Positions 1-7,774 of a stretch of DNA of 64,000 nt are shown piece by piece. The stretch comes from Thioclava marina (GTDB taxonomy: Bacteria; Pseudomonadota; Alphaproteobacteria; Rhodobacterales; Rhodobacteraceae). The notes below the pieces were generated by a model that was not told where the DNA came from, did no database searches, and saw only the letters and a program-made list of their open reading frames with translations. Location: the NCBI RefSeq assembly GCF_002020135.1, contig NZ_MPZS01000001.1, positions 1,922,001-1,986,000 on the forward strand, given 5' to 3'. Positions within the stretch are counted from its first letter, which is position 1, and the number at the start of each line of letters is the position of its first letter. The position numbers and the translations under genes are program-made.

Positions 1-1508
1 TGTTCGCCGCGCAGGATCGGACGCGCCGCCTCGGTCATCACCAATGCCCCGTGCCGCGCCGCATCGGGGCGGATCAGGTCATGGCCCATCATCTGCCGGA
101 ACACCGCCTGCCATTGCGCACGGCTCAGATCCCTGCCCACGCCGAAGGTCGGCAGCTTGTCATGGCTCCATTGCCGGATCTTGTCGGTCTCGGACCCCAG
201 CAGGATCTCGATCAGGTGGCCCGCGCCGAAGCGTTCCTCCGAGCGCAAAGCCGCCGAGAGCGCCTTGCGCACCGCTTCCGTCCCGTCGAACAGCTCGGGC
301 GGGGTGTCGCACAGATCGCAATTCCCGCACGGGGCCGCTTTCTCACCGAAATAGCGCAGCAGCTTCACCCGGCGGCATTCGGTCGCCTCCGCGAGACCCA
401 GCAACGCATTGAGCCGCCCGTGATCAGCCTCCTTGCGCTCGGGCGGCGCCAGCCCCTCGTCGATCTGGCTTCGCCGCAGCTTGATATCGTCGGGCCCGTA
501 GAGCGTCAGCGTCTCGGCGGCCGCGCCATCCCGGCCCGCGCGGCCGATCTCCTGGTAATAGGCCTCGATCGATTTCGGCAGATCGGCATGGGCGACCCAG
601 CGGATATCGGGCTTGTCCACGCCCATCCCGAAGGCCACGGTCGCGACCACGATCAGCCCGTCTTCCTGCTGGAAGCGCACTTCCACCGCACGGCGGTCAT
701 CCGCCTCCATCCCGCCGTGATAATGGCAGGCCAGATGCCCCGCCTCGGTCAGCGCCTTCGCCAAGGTCTCGGTCTTGGCCCGCGTGCCGCAATAGACGAT
801 CCCCGACTGCCCCTTGCGCGCGGCGGCGAAGTTCAGGATCTGACGGCGCGGCTGATCCTTGGGCGAAAAGGCGAGGTGAATATTCGGCCGGTCGAAACCG
901 CGCAGGAAACTCTCCGGCGCCTGCCCGTCGAACAGCCGGTTGACGATCTCGGCGCGGGTTTCTTCATCTGCGGTGGCGGTGAAGGCCGCAAGCGGCACGC
1001 CGAGGCTGCGCCGCAGCTCGCCGATGCGCAGGTAATCGGGGCGGAAATCATGGCCCCACTGGCTGACGCAATGCGCCTCGTCCACCGCGATCAGGCTCAC
1101 GCCCGCCCGTCTGAGCAGCTGATGCGCTCCGCCCGAAGCCAGCCGCTCGGGCGCCATGTAGAGGAGTTTCAACCGCCCCTCTTCGATCGCGGCAAAGACC
1201 TCCTCGGTCTCTTCGTCGGTGTTCCCCGAGGTCAGCGCGCCCGCCTCGACGCCTGCTTGCCGCAGCGCGCGCACCTGATCGCGCATCAACGCGATCAGCG
1301 GCGAAATCACCACCGTCACGCCCTCTCGTGCCAGTGCAGGCAATTGATAGCAGAGGGATTTTCCCCCACCCGTCGGCATGATCGCAAGCACGTTATGCCC
1401 TGCGATCACCGCGCGCACGATCTCTTCCTGACCGGGCCGGAAGGCATCGAACCCCCAGACCCGCGCCAGTAGCTCGGCGGGGGCTTCGGCTGCCGCAGCC
1501 GCAGGCAT
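1..1508 (-). CDS. recQ: ATP-dependent DNA helicase RecQ (3' end beyond window)
   Basis: Superfamily 2 3'-5' DNA helicase of recombination and fork repair. Reading the minus strand from the ATG at 1508 gives about 502 codons without a stop to the window edge, so the C-terminus is missing. Visible in order: Walker A PTGGGKS (about residues 45-51), DEAH box (143-146) followed by CVSQWGHDFRPDY, the helicase C half with QEIGRAGRDG, and the RecQ zinc-binding cysteines (ECRR then CGNCDLC). A further winged-helix-like segment follows. The start overlaps the upstream yggT stop as TGATG, which suggests translational coupling. Family identity is certain; the presence of an HRDC domain cannot be judged. 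Confidence 0.95.
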   Translation of the reverse strand, partial: MPAAAAAEAPAELLARVWGFDAFRPGQEEIVRAVIAGHNVLAIMPTGGGKSLCYQLPALAREGVTVVISPLIALMRDQVRALRQAGVEAGALTSGNTDEETEEVFAAIEEGRLKLLYMAPERLASGGAHQLLRRAGVSLIAVDEAHCVSQWGHDFRPDYLRIGELRRSLGVPLAAFTATADEETRAEIVNRLFDGQAPESFLRGFDRPNIHLAFSPKDQPRRQILNFAAARKGQSGIVYCGTRAKTETLAKALTEAGHLACHYHGGMEADDRRAVEVRFQQEDGLIVVATVAFGMGVDKPDIRWVAHADLPKSIEAYYQEIGRAGRDGAAAETLTLYGPDDIKLRRSQIDEGLAPPERKEADHGRLNALLGLAEATECRRVKLLRYFGEKAAPCGNCDLCDTPPELFDGTEAVRKALSAALRSEERFGAGHLIEILLGSETDKIRQWSHDKLPTFGVGRDLSRAQWQAVFRQMMGHDLIRPDAARHGALVMTEAARPILRGE

Positions 1509-1807
1509 CAGAAGCTGTTGCCGTAGAAGAAGGCCGCGTTGTTGAAGAGCGCCTGGCGGATGATGATCAGCGCGATGAAGGCCACCAGCGGCGCCAGATC
1601 GAGCCCGCCCGTGTCAGGCAGGAAGCGCCGGATGCGCCCGTAGATCGGCTCGAGCAGATTGTTCAAACCGAACCAGATCTGTGCCACCAGCGGCTGACGC
1701 AGGTTGAGCACCTGGAAATTGATCAGCCAGCTCATGATGATATGGGCGATCATGACGAACCAGATGACGTTCAGGATCAGCACGAGCGCCTGAAAGAGCG
1801 TGACCAT
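1508..1807 (-). CDS. YggT family membrane protein
   Basis: Small integral membrane protein of 99 residues, the usual length for half-size YggT proteins. Two hydrophobic segments (about residues 5-27 and 70-92) flank the family-typical stretch LLEPIYGRIRRFLP followed by GGLDLAPLVAF. I chose the ATG at 1807 because GGAGGT sits 5 to 6 bases before it; the frame is open further upstream but without a comparable ribosome site. The exact role is unsettled: relatives have been linked to osmotic tolerance and envelope functions. It is translationally coupled to recQ downstream, an arrangement that probably reflects shared transcription rather than shared function. Confidence 0.85.
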   Translation of the reverse strand: MVTLFQALVLILNVIWFVMIAHIIMSWLINFQVLNLRQPLVAQIWFGLNNLLEPIYGRIRRFLPDTGGLDLAPLVAFIALIIIRQALFNNAAFFYGNSF

Positions 1808-1935
1808 CGAACACCTCCGCTTTGGGTCGCAAAGACAGGTAAGCGAGCCGCCCGGCCTTTGCAACCGCAGGCTGGGTGGCATTTTCCGTAACGTCGTTCT
1901 TGACGCTTCCGCTGCGTCGCAGCACCACTGATCGC

Positions 1936-2466
1936 ATGTATCCCGTCGTTCGCATGGCCAAAGAGATCGTCAAGTTCCGCAATGCGCCTGCGTTGCCGAT
2001 CACGGGCACCCATGTCAGCCACCATATCTGCTGGCCCTGGGACATCGACCTGTGGATGGAGCTCAATAACGGGCGCACGCTGACGCTCTACGATCTGGGG
2101 CGTATCCCGCTGGCGATCCGCACCGGGCTTTGGGACACGCTCAAGCGCAACAGATGGGGTATCGTCGTCGCGGGCAACACCACCCGCTATCGCCGCCGCG
2201 TTCAGGCCTTCCAGAAATTCGAGATGCGTTCGCGCTGTCTTGGGTGGGACGATCGCTGGATGTGGCTCGAACACGCGATGTTTACCCGCGGGGAATGCTC
2301 CTCGCATATCCTGATCCGTGGGGCCGTGACTTCGAAGCAGGGAATGATCCCGCCCGCGCGCGTACTCGAAGAGATGGGCGTGAGCGAACCCTCCCCACCG
2401 CTCCCCGAATTCGTCACCGCCTGGTCCGAGGCGGATGCGAAACGCCCCTGGCCGCCGGAGTTCTGA
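1936..2466 (+). CDS. acyl-CoA thioesterase family protein (hotdog fold)
   Basis: 176 residues from the ATG at 1936. The sequence fits the 4HBT-like/THEM6-type hotdog thioesterases: a segment WDIDLWMELNNGRTLTLYDLGR matches the position where these proteins carry the N-G-x-Y/L-T helix, followed by strands TRYRRRVQAFQKFEMRSRCL. Expected to hydrolyse an acyl-CoA or similar thioester in the cytoplasm, but the substrate is not predictable. It is divergent from yggT with 128 bp between starts. An in-frame upstream start near 1876 would add 20 residues unlike the family and would run into the divergent promoter space, so I rejected it. Confidence 0.75.
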   Translation: MYPVVRMAKEIVKFRNAPALPITGTHVSHHICWPWDIDLWMELNNGRTLTLYDLGRIPLAIRTGLWDTLKRNRWGIVVAGNTTRYRRRVQAFQKFEMRSRCLGWDDRWMWLEHAMFTRGECSSHILIRGAVTSKQGMIPPARVLEEMGVSEPSPPLPEFVTAWSEADAKRPWPPEF

Positions 2467-2537
2467 GGCGGGTCAGAGCCTTGAATTGACACGCAGGGCA
2501 GCGCCCGACCGCCGGGTGTGACTATACCGTTCGGACT

Positions 2538-2567
2538 TTGGCGCGGGCGTCCGGCCTTCGCTATGCT
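2538..2567 (+). promoter_or_regulatory. candidate sigma-70 promoter before the UMF1 transporter
   Basis: The 333-bp stretch between the thioesterase and the transporter (2467-2799) contains TTGGCG (2538-2543) and TATGCT (2562-2567) separated by 18 bases. This is the best promoter-like pair I see there. A good Shine-Dalgarno-like AGGAGGG lies at 2580-2586, but the short frame it precedes is of shadow-like composition. Nothing else recognisable is in the stretch. Confidence 0.35.
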
Positions 2568-2799
2568 CAGGCGTTCGCCAGGAGGGCGAATTGGCGATGG
2601 CTCGCGGGGACAGCCGGCATTCGGGCTTTCGAGATAAGCCGCAGACCCCAAGCAGAGCACAGCGTCCACCCGCGGCTCGGGCGCGTCCCTCCCCTCATAC
2701 CTTTCACGGTGACGCTTGCGCCGACGCCCCTTTTCAGGCTTCATCGCCCCGAAAGGCCGCCAGCTCCAACAGGCGCGCCGCATGAGGGGGACAGGGCAG

Positions 2800-4149
2800 A
2801 TGATCACCGCAAAGAAACGGATCTGGGGCTGGTGGTTCTTCGATTGGGCCAGCCAACCCTACAATACGCTCCTGATCACCTTCATCTTCGCGCCCTTCGT
2901 GAAGGACCTGATGGGCTCGGGCACCGCGGCGCAGACGGTGTGGGGCTATGGCGTGGGGCTCGCGGGGATCGTCATCGCGCTTGCCTCGCCCTTCCTTGGC
3001 GCTATTGCGGACCGCTCGGGGCGGCGGATGCCGTTCATCTGGGTCTTCTCGGTGATGTATTTCGTGGGCGCATGGTTCCTCTGGTATGCGGAGCCCGGCA
3101 ATTTCCACCTCATCGCGATCATGATCGCCTTCGCGATCGGCATGATCGGGATGGAGTTCGCCACCACCTTCACCAACGCGATCCTGCCCGATCTCGGCCC
3201 GCGCGAGGAAATCGGGCGCATCTCCGGCTCGGGCTGGGCCTTTGGCTATATCGGCGGGATGATCACCCTGATCATCATGCTGCTGCTGCTTCAGGCCAAT
3301 CCCGACACCGGCAAGACGATGCTCGGGATCGACCCGCTCTTCGGCCTCGATGTGACCACCCGCGAGGATACCCGCGCCGTCGGTCCGCTCACCGCGATCT
3401 GGTACGCGGTCTTCATGATCCCCTTCTTCCTCTGGGTGAAAGAGCCGCGCAAGGCCGACGCGCTGCCGGTGCGTACCGCGCTGCGCGGCGCCTGGCCGGA
3501 GCTGCGCGCGACGCTCAAGGCGCTGCCGCACCGGCGCTCGCTGTTCTCCTTCCTGCTCAGCTCGATGTTCTACCGCGATGCGCTCAACGGCATCTACACC
3601 TTCGGCGGGCTCTATGCGGCGGGGGTGCTGAACTGGCCGATCATGATGATCGGCATCTTCGGCATTCTCGGCACGATCACCGGCGCGGTCTTTGCGTGGC
3701 TCGGCGGCAAGGCCGATGACCGCTGGGGGCCCAAGGCGGTGATCGTGACCACGGTGATCGTGCTGACGATGGTGGTGGTGGGCATCGTCTTCGTCTCGCG
3801 TGAGAGCGTGTTCGGCGTCGCCGTCCCGCCCGAGAGCTCGCTGCCCGATATCGCCTTCTACATCCTCGGCGGCATGATCGGCGCCTGCGGTGGCGCGCTG
3901 CAATCGGCCTCGCGCACGATGATGGTCCGTCAGGCTGATCCCGAGAAGATCACCGAGCATTTCGGCCTCTACGCGCTCACCGGCAAGGCCACGGCCTTCA
4001 TCGCGCCGCTCTCGATCGGGATCGTGACGCAGGTCTCGGACAATCAGTCGATCGGCATCACCCCGATCATCGTGCTTTTGATTCTTGGCCTGCTGCTGCT
4101 AGGCTGGGTGCGAACCAATGGAGACCACAGCCCCCACGGACAGCCCTGA
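2800..4149 (+). CDS. MFS transporter, UMF1 (Atg22-like) family
   Basis: 449 residues with about 12 hydrophobic segments. The N-terminus (KKRIWGWWFFDWASQPYNT) is the hallmark of the UMF1 family, related to yeast vacuolar effluxer Atg22. The MFS loop motif appears as GAIADRSGRRMPFIW after the second or third segment, and there is a second related loop GGKADDRWGPKA in the C-terminal half. The substrate is unknown; amino acids or other small solutes are the usual guess. Start ATG 2800 chosen because AGGGGGA precedes it and the protein begins with the conserved WGWWFFDWA block; an ATG at 2782 is possible. Followed after 2 bp by mepA. Confidence 0.85.
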   Translation: MITAKKRIWGWWFFDWASQPYNTLLITFIFAPFVKDLMGSGTAAQTVWGYGVGLAGIVIALASPFLGAIADRSGRRMPFIWVFSVMYFVGAWFLWYAEPGNFHLIAIMIAFAIGMIGMEFATTFTNAILPDLGPREEIGRISGSGWAFGYIGGMITLIIMLLLLQANPDTGKTMLGIDPLFGLDVTTREDTRAVGPLTAIWYAVFMIPFFLWVKEPRKADALPVRTALRGAWPELRATLKALPHRRSLFSFLLSSMFYRDALNGIYTFGGLYAAGVLNWPIMMIGIFGILGTITGAVFAWLGGKADDRWGPKAVIVTTVIVLTMVVVGIVFVSRESVFGVAVPPESSLPDIAFYILGGMIGACGGALQSASRTMMVRQADPEKITEHFGLYALTGKATAFIAPLSIGIVTQVSDNQSIGITPIIVLLILGLLLLGWVRTNGDHSPHGQP

Positions 4150-4151
4150 CC

Positions 4152-5045
4152 ATGATATCCAGATTTTTCGCCACAGCCCTTTCTCTCACGCTCATTGCCA
4201 CACCCGTCGCCTCCGAGCCGCTCGCCCGCGTGCTCTTCGGCTCGAAATCCGCGCCCTCCGCTCAGGCGCCCTCCGCGATCGGCTTTTATTCGCGCGGCTG
4301 TGCGGCGGGGCTTCAGGCGATGCCCGAGACCGGGCCGACCTGGCAGGCGATGCGGCTGTCGCGCAACCGCAACTGGGGTCAGCCCGAGATGCTGACCTAT
4401 CTTCAGGACCTCTCGGCCTACGCTGCGACCCTGCCCGGCTGGAAAGGTCTCTATATCGGCGATATCAGCCAGCCGCGCGGCGGCCCGATGACCGGCGGCC
4501 ATGCGAGCCACCAGATCGGTCTCGACGCCGATATCTGGATGCTGCCGCCGAAACGGCTCGACCTCAGCCGGTCCGAGCGCGAGAAGATCTCCTCGATTTC
4601 CGTGCGCACCGCCGATCAGCGCAGCATCAACGGCAACTGGACGCCCCAGCATATGGCGCTGTTGCGCCGTGCCGCTTCCGACCCGCGCGTTGACCGCATC
4701 TTCGTCGCCGCGGCGGCGAAGATCGCGATGTGCAATTCCGCGCCGCGCGGCGACCGGGCCTGGCTCCAGAAGATCCGGCCGATCTACGGGCATAACACGC
4801 ATTTCCACGTGCGCTTGAAATGCCCGCCCGGCGCGCGCTATTGCGAGACCCAGAAACCCACGGTCGCGCACCTGTCGAAGGGAGGCGATGGTTGCGATGA
4901 CACGCTGATGTGGTGGGTGACGGAGTATCTCAACCCGCCCAAGACGGCGCCGAAGCCGCCCAAGGGCCCGCCGAAGAAGAGCGCCAAGACCTACGTCATG
5001 TCGGACCTCCCCTCCCAATGTCGCGCCGTTCTGTCCTCGCGCTAG
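4152..5045 (+). CDS. mepA: penicillin-insensitive murein endopeptidase
   Basis: Periplasmic zinc LAS-type endopeptidase that cuts D-Ala-meso-DAP cross-links of peptidoglycan without being inhibited by beta-lactams. 297 residues with a signal peptide of about 21 residues ending ATPVASEP. Zinc and catalytic residues lie in [15 protein letters not shown] (His117, His120, Asp125/127) and in the late HFHVRL motif. Cysteines at 50, in CPPGARYC and GDGCDD fit the disulfides seen in MepA. It starts 2 bp after the MFS gene, and its 3' end overlaps the next start by 28 bp in another frame, so the three genes are probably one operon. Confidence 0.93.
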   Translation: MISRFFATALSLTLIATPVASEPLARVLFGSKSAPSAQAPSAIGFYSRGCAAGLQAMPETGPTWQAMRLSRNRNWGQPEMLTYLQDLSAYAATLPGWKGLYIGDISQPRGGPMTGGHASHQIGLDADIWMLPPKRLDLSRSEREKISSISVRTADQRSINGNWTPQHMALLRRAASDPRVDRIFVAAAAKIAMCNSAPRGDRAWLQKIRPIYGHNTHFHVRLKCPPGARYCETQKPTVAHLSKGGDGCDDTLMWWVTEYLNPPKTAPKPPKGPPKKSAKTYVMSDLPSQCRAVLSSR

Positions 5046-5947
5046 CCTTCGGCGCGGGACTGGCCCTCTTGGCGGGGCTCGCCCCGGCCGGGCCGCATCC
5101 GCGCGCGCAATTCCTGCAAAGCTACCACTGGACCATGCCGGGCGTCAGCGTCTTCGGCGGGTTCTCGGGGCTTGAGCTTGGTCCCGACGGGCGCGACTTC
5201 GTCACCCAGTCCGATCGCACCACCCTCTGGCGGGGTCGTCTCGACCGCAGCGCCTCGGGTCGGATCACCGGCGTCACCGTGACGCGGGGACCGGACTGGC
5301 TGCACAGCTCCGAGGGTGCGGTTCTGACCCGCCACCAGGGCGACAGCGAGGGGCTGGCGCTCGCCCCTGACGGATCGGTCTACATCTCCTTCGAGGGGCT
5401 CGCGCGGGTGTCGCATTTCCCGTCCGACGATGGACCGGCCGAGCTGCTTCCGCGTCCCGAGGCCTTTGCGAAAATGCCCAGCAATGCCTCGCTCGAGACG
5501 CTGGCCATCGACGATCAGGGCACGCTCTACACGATGCCCGAAGACTCGGGCAGCACGCGCAAACCCTTCCCGGTCTGGCGCTACCGCAACGGCAAATGGG
5601 ATCAGCCCTTCGCGATCCCGCGCGACGGCAACTGGCTGCCGGTGGGGGCGGATTTCGGTCCCGACGGTCGGCTTTATGTGCTCGAGCGTGATTTCTGGGG
5701 GCTTCTGGGCTTTCTCACCCGCGTACAGGTCTTCGACATTCAGGGCGATACGCTTTCGGGCGGCGAGGTGCTGATCCAGACCGGGGCGGGGCGTCACGAC
5801 AATCTCGAAGGCATCGCGGTCTGGCGCGATACGAGCGGCGCGATCCGCCTGACGATGATCTCCGACGACAATTTCTTTCCGTTTCAGCGCACCGAAATCG
5901 TCGAATATCGCCTCCTGTCCCAGCAGCGCAGCGCCAAGAGGGATTGA
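5018..5947 (+). CDS. exported esterase-like activity of phytase family protein
   Basis: 309 residues. The start ATG 5018 gives an N-terminus [20 protein letters not shown], an export signal with a hydrophobic core. The rest reads as a beta-propeller of the phytase-like esterase family (PF13449 type): [44 protein letters not shown], and DNLEGIAVW near the end. The reaction in vivo is unknown, and members of this family are annotated only as esterase-like. The gene overlaps the mepA end by 28 bp, so it probably depends on the same transcript. Its periplasmic location is inferred from the signal. Confidence 0.8.
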   Translation: MSRRSVLALAFGAGLALLAGLAPAGPHPRAQFLQSYHWTMPGVSVFGGFSGLELGPDGRDFVTQSDRTTLWRGRLDRSASGRITGVTVTRGPDWLHSSEGAVLTRHQGDSEGLALAPDGSVYISFEGLARVSHFPSDDGPAELLPRPEAFAKMPSNASLETLAIDDQGTLYTMPEDSGSTRKPFPVWRYRNGKWDQPFAIPRDGNWLPVGADFGPDGRLYVLERDFWGLLGFLTRVQVFDIQGDTLSGGEVLIQTGAGRHDNLEGIAVWRDTSGAIRLTMISDDNFFPFQRTEIVEYRLLSQQRSAKRD

Positions 5948-6034
5948 CGCACGCGTCACAACCGCGTATCGCGCGCCCTTGCCCGGAACGGTCCGGGCCA
6001 TGTCTCCGCTACCATGTAAAAACGGTTGAACATC

Positions 6035-6667
6035 ATGACCCGCTATATTCCTGGCATTCTTGCCATGGCCATCATCGTTGTGGCCTCCAACATCCTGGTG
6101 CAGTTCCTTCTGGGCAACTTCCTCACCTGGGGTGCGTTTACCTATCCCTTCGCCTTCCTCGTCAATGACGTGATGAACCGCATCTACGGCCCGGGCGCTG
6201 CCCGCCGCGTCGTCTTCGCCGGTTTTGTCGTTGGCGTGATCTGCTCGCTGATCGGCAGCCAGATCATGATTCAGGGCGACGGCTTCGAATATCCCGCCGT
6301 GACGCTGCGTATCGCGATCGGCTCGGGCACGGCCTTCCTGATCGCGCAGATGGCCGACATCCTGGTCTTCGACAAGTTGCGCAACGGCGTGTGGTGGCAG
6401 GCCCCCGCGGTCTCGACCCTCGTCGGCGCCTCGCTCGACACGATGATCTTCTTCTCGATCGCTTTCGCGGCCTCGCTGACCTTCCTCGAGCCCTCCAACG
6501 ACGTGTCCTGGGCCAACGATCATCTGCCGCTTCTGGGCTTTGGTCCGCAGGTTCCGCTCTGGGTGTCGCTCGCCTGTGCCGACTGGCTTGTCAAACTCGC
6601 CTTAACTTTGGTCGCTCTGCTGCCTTTCAAGGCAATTGTTACCAAACTTTCTCCAAGGATTGCGTAA
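6035..6667 (+). CDS. queuosine precursor transporter (YhhQ/DUF165)
   Basis: Inner-membrane protein of 210 residues with six hydrophobic segments. Family-typical stretches include TWGAFTYPFAFLVNDVMNR, where the aromatic residues and VNDV are diagnostic, GFVVGVICSLIG, and LPLLGFGPQVPLW before the last segment. Escherichia coli YhhQ imports queuine precursors preQ0/preQ1 for the tRNA modification queuosine. I chose ATG 6035; a TTG nine bases upstream is possible. I looked for a preQ1 riboswitch in the 87 bp before it and found none. A hairpin TGCCACA-N9-TGTGGCA (6675-6697) follows the stop but has no T-run. Confidence 0.88.
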   Translation: MTRYIPGILAMAIIVVASNILVQFLLGNFLTWGAFTYPFAFLVNDVMNRIYGPGAARRVVFAGFVVGVICSLIGSQIMIQGDGFEYPAVTLRIAIGSGTAFLIAQMADILVFDKLRNGVWWQAPAVSTLVGASLDTMIFFSIAFAASLTFLEPSNDVSWANDHLPLLGFGPQVPLWVSLACADWLVKLALTLVALLPFKAIVTKLSPRIA

Positions 6668-6737
6668 TTTTTCTTGCCACACACAAAATCTGTGGCACGC
6701 TGTGGATAACGGCAACGCATTGAAAGGAGGTGGTCCA

Positions 6738-6794
6738 GTGTCGAGAGTGATAGTGGAGAGAGGTGTCGGGACAGTCAGGGGGGCCGTGGCCTGA
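6738..6794 (+). CDS. 18-codon leader-like ORF with extended Shine-Dalgarno
   Basis: GTG start at 6738, reading V-S-R-V-I-V-E-R-G-V-G-T-V-R-G-A-V-A and stopping at TGA 6792-6794. AAAGGAGGTGGTCC (6723-6736) matches the complement of the 16S rRNA 3' end along nearly its whole length, far beyond an ordinary ribosome site, and AGGAGG is 7 bases from the GTG. The frame is rich in valine (six with the start codon), glycine and arginine. Ribosomes reading it would cover CAGTCAGGG at 6772-6780 and so change downstream folding. Whether the peptide itself matters is unknown. Too short to be proven a gene from one sequence. Confidence 0.45.
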   Translation: MSRVIVERGVGTVRGAVA

Positions 6795-6877
6795 GGGCAA
6801 ACCCTAGGGCAAAAGAGCCCTGACTGGGACGGCTGGATCCTTCGGACCCTAACCGGACCATCTCCGTAGATCTCGGA

Positions 6878-6906
6878 GGGCCGTCTCGCTCAGAGACGGC
6901 CCTTTT
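6878..6906 (+). terminator. intrinsic terminator of the 6721 RNA
   Basis: Perfect 10-bp stem GGGCCGTCTC (6878-6887) with GAGACGGCCC (6893-6902), loop GCTCA, then TTTT. Confidence 0.9.
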
Positions 6907-6910
6907 CGAT

Positions 6911-6944
6911 AGGGCGCTCCATAGCACATGGGGCGCCCTGTTTT
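6911..6944 (+). terminator. second, back-to-back intrinsic terminator
   Basis: AGGGCGCTCCAT (6911-6922) pairs with ATGGGGCGCCCT (6928-6939) over 12 bp with one G-U pair, loop AGCAC, then GTTTT. It lies only 4 bp after the T-run of the previous terminator. Confidence 0.85.
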
Positions 6945-7018
6945 GTTGATGGAGATCACTGAAGTAATCGCGCTTCGGGCGTAGCCTTCCCTAACGTAAA
7001 TCTTTGTGGGAGGAGAAA

Positions 7019-7414
7019 ATGCGCTTCATCACCTGCTGTCTGGCGCTCTCGGGCGCCATGACGATGACCCCGGCCGTCGCTCAGAACGCCGATATCGGCA
7101 AGCAGCTCTACGGCCAATACTGCGCCAGTTGCCATGGCGAAGGCGGCTCTGGCGACGGTCCGATGGCCGAATACCTGACCGTCAAACCGAGCGATCTCAC
7201 CGGGCTCGCCGCGGCCAATGACGGGAAATACCCGATGCTCGACGTCATCCACATCATCGACGGACGCACCGGCGTGCGCGCGCATGGTGGCCCGATGCCA
7301 GTTTTCGGAGAGGTGTTCACCGAAGGGTCCGGCACGGGCTCCTATGCCGATGTGCTGGTCACGCGCGGTCGCGTCCTCTCGCTCGCGACCTATATCGAGT
7401 CGCTTCAGCCTTGA
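7019..7414 (+). CDS. small periplasmic c-type cytochrome
   Basis: 131 residues with a signal peptide ending near TPAVAQN, so periplasmic. One haem site CASCH (Cys35, Cys38, His39) and a likely distal ligand Met93 in GGPMPVFG place it among monohaem class I cytochromes. Start ATG 7019 is preceded by GGGAGGAG. The electron partner is unknown, and no oxidase or dehydrogenase is nearby. It stands alone between the two terminators upstream and xseB downstream, so it either has its own promoter in 6945-7010 or depends on read-through of the tandem terminators. Confidence 0.88.
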   Translation: MRFITCCLALSGAMTMTPAVAQNADIGKQLYGQYCASCHGEGGSGDGPMAEYLTVKPSDLTGLAAANDGKYPMLDVIHIIDGRTGVRAHGGPMPVFGEVFTEGSGTGSYADVLVTRGRVLSLATYIESLQP

Positions 7415-7537
7415 GGCGGAGGAGCGCTCACGCCCGTTTCGACGTGAGGGCCGATCTCGACTTCACGGGCCGGATATGCTTTTGAAGTGCGGGGGCGCGA
7501 GTCCCCGCATTTTCAGAATGTGCAGGGGTTGAGGCGA

Positions 7538-7774
7538 ATGAGCGATATTGACGCGATGAGCTTTGAAGAGGCGATGAAGGCTCTCGAAGAGGTCGTGGGC
7601 CAGCTGGAGCATGGCGACGTCCCGCTGGATCGCTCGATCGAGCTTTACGAGCGTGGCGCGAAGCTCAAGGAGCGCTGCACGAAGCTGCTCAAGGAAGCTG
7701 AAGAGCGGGTCGAGAAGATCACTCTCGGCGCCGACGGATCCCCGCAAGGTACGGCGCCGGCCGAAGGTCTGTAA
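7538..7774 (+). CDS. xseB: exodeoxyribonuclease VII small subunit
   Basis: 78 residues, normal for XseB. The core SFEEAMKALEEVVGQLEHGD followed by VPLDRSIELYERGAKLKERC is the family signature. The small subunit binds the XseA large subunit, and together they degrade single-stranded DNA. The gene directly abuts ispA (stop TAA, then ATG) and is followed by dxs, an order conserved in many proteobacteria. Start ATG 7538 chosen: it begins MSDIDAMSFEEA, and the 17 codons open upstream have no family resemblance. xseA is not in the window. Confidence 0.93.
   Translation: MSDIDAMSFEEAMKALEEVVGQLEHGDVPLDRSIELYERGAKLKERCTKLLKEAEERVEKITLGADGSPQGTAPAEGL

Larger units (their letters stand above)
6721..6906 (+). 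ncRNA. candidate structured regulatory RNA with embedded tiny ORF
   Basis: Unannotated RNA inferred from pairing alone. GGAGGTGGTCC (6726-6736) can pair with GGACCATCTCC (6855-6865) over 11 bp with one G-U pair. Inside this, CAGTCAGGG (6772-6780) is perfectly complementary to CCCTGACTG (6818-6826). Competing hairpins exist: AGGG-CAAA-CCCT (6794-6805), AGGGC-N6-GCCCT (6806-6821), and CTCCG-N7-CGGAG (6862-6878). A strong intrinsic terminator ends it (6878-6906). The mutually exclusive pairings look like an attenuator or translation-sensitive riboregulator. Boundaries are approximate and no promoter is clear. It could be a free small RNA or the leader of the cytochrome gene at 7019. Confidence 0.55.

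Noticed and set aside
2591-2785. 64-codon ORF with good AGGAGG before the UMF1 transporter
   Set aside because: Composition is proline/arginine/serine-rich like a GC shadow frame and resembles no family; only the ribosome-site-like sequence supports it.
5948-6034. preQ1 riboswitch before the queuosine precursor transporter
   Set aside because: No preQ1-I/II core (no A-rich tail segment pairing to a C-rich loop) can be found in the 87 bp.
6827-6845. 16S rRNA 3'-end fragment (GGCTGGATCC resembles GGCTGGATCACC)
   Set aside because: Similarity is limited to about nine bases and there is no further rRNA sequence; treated as part of the structured RNA instead.
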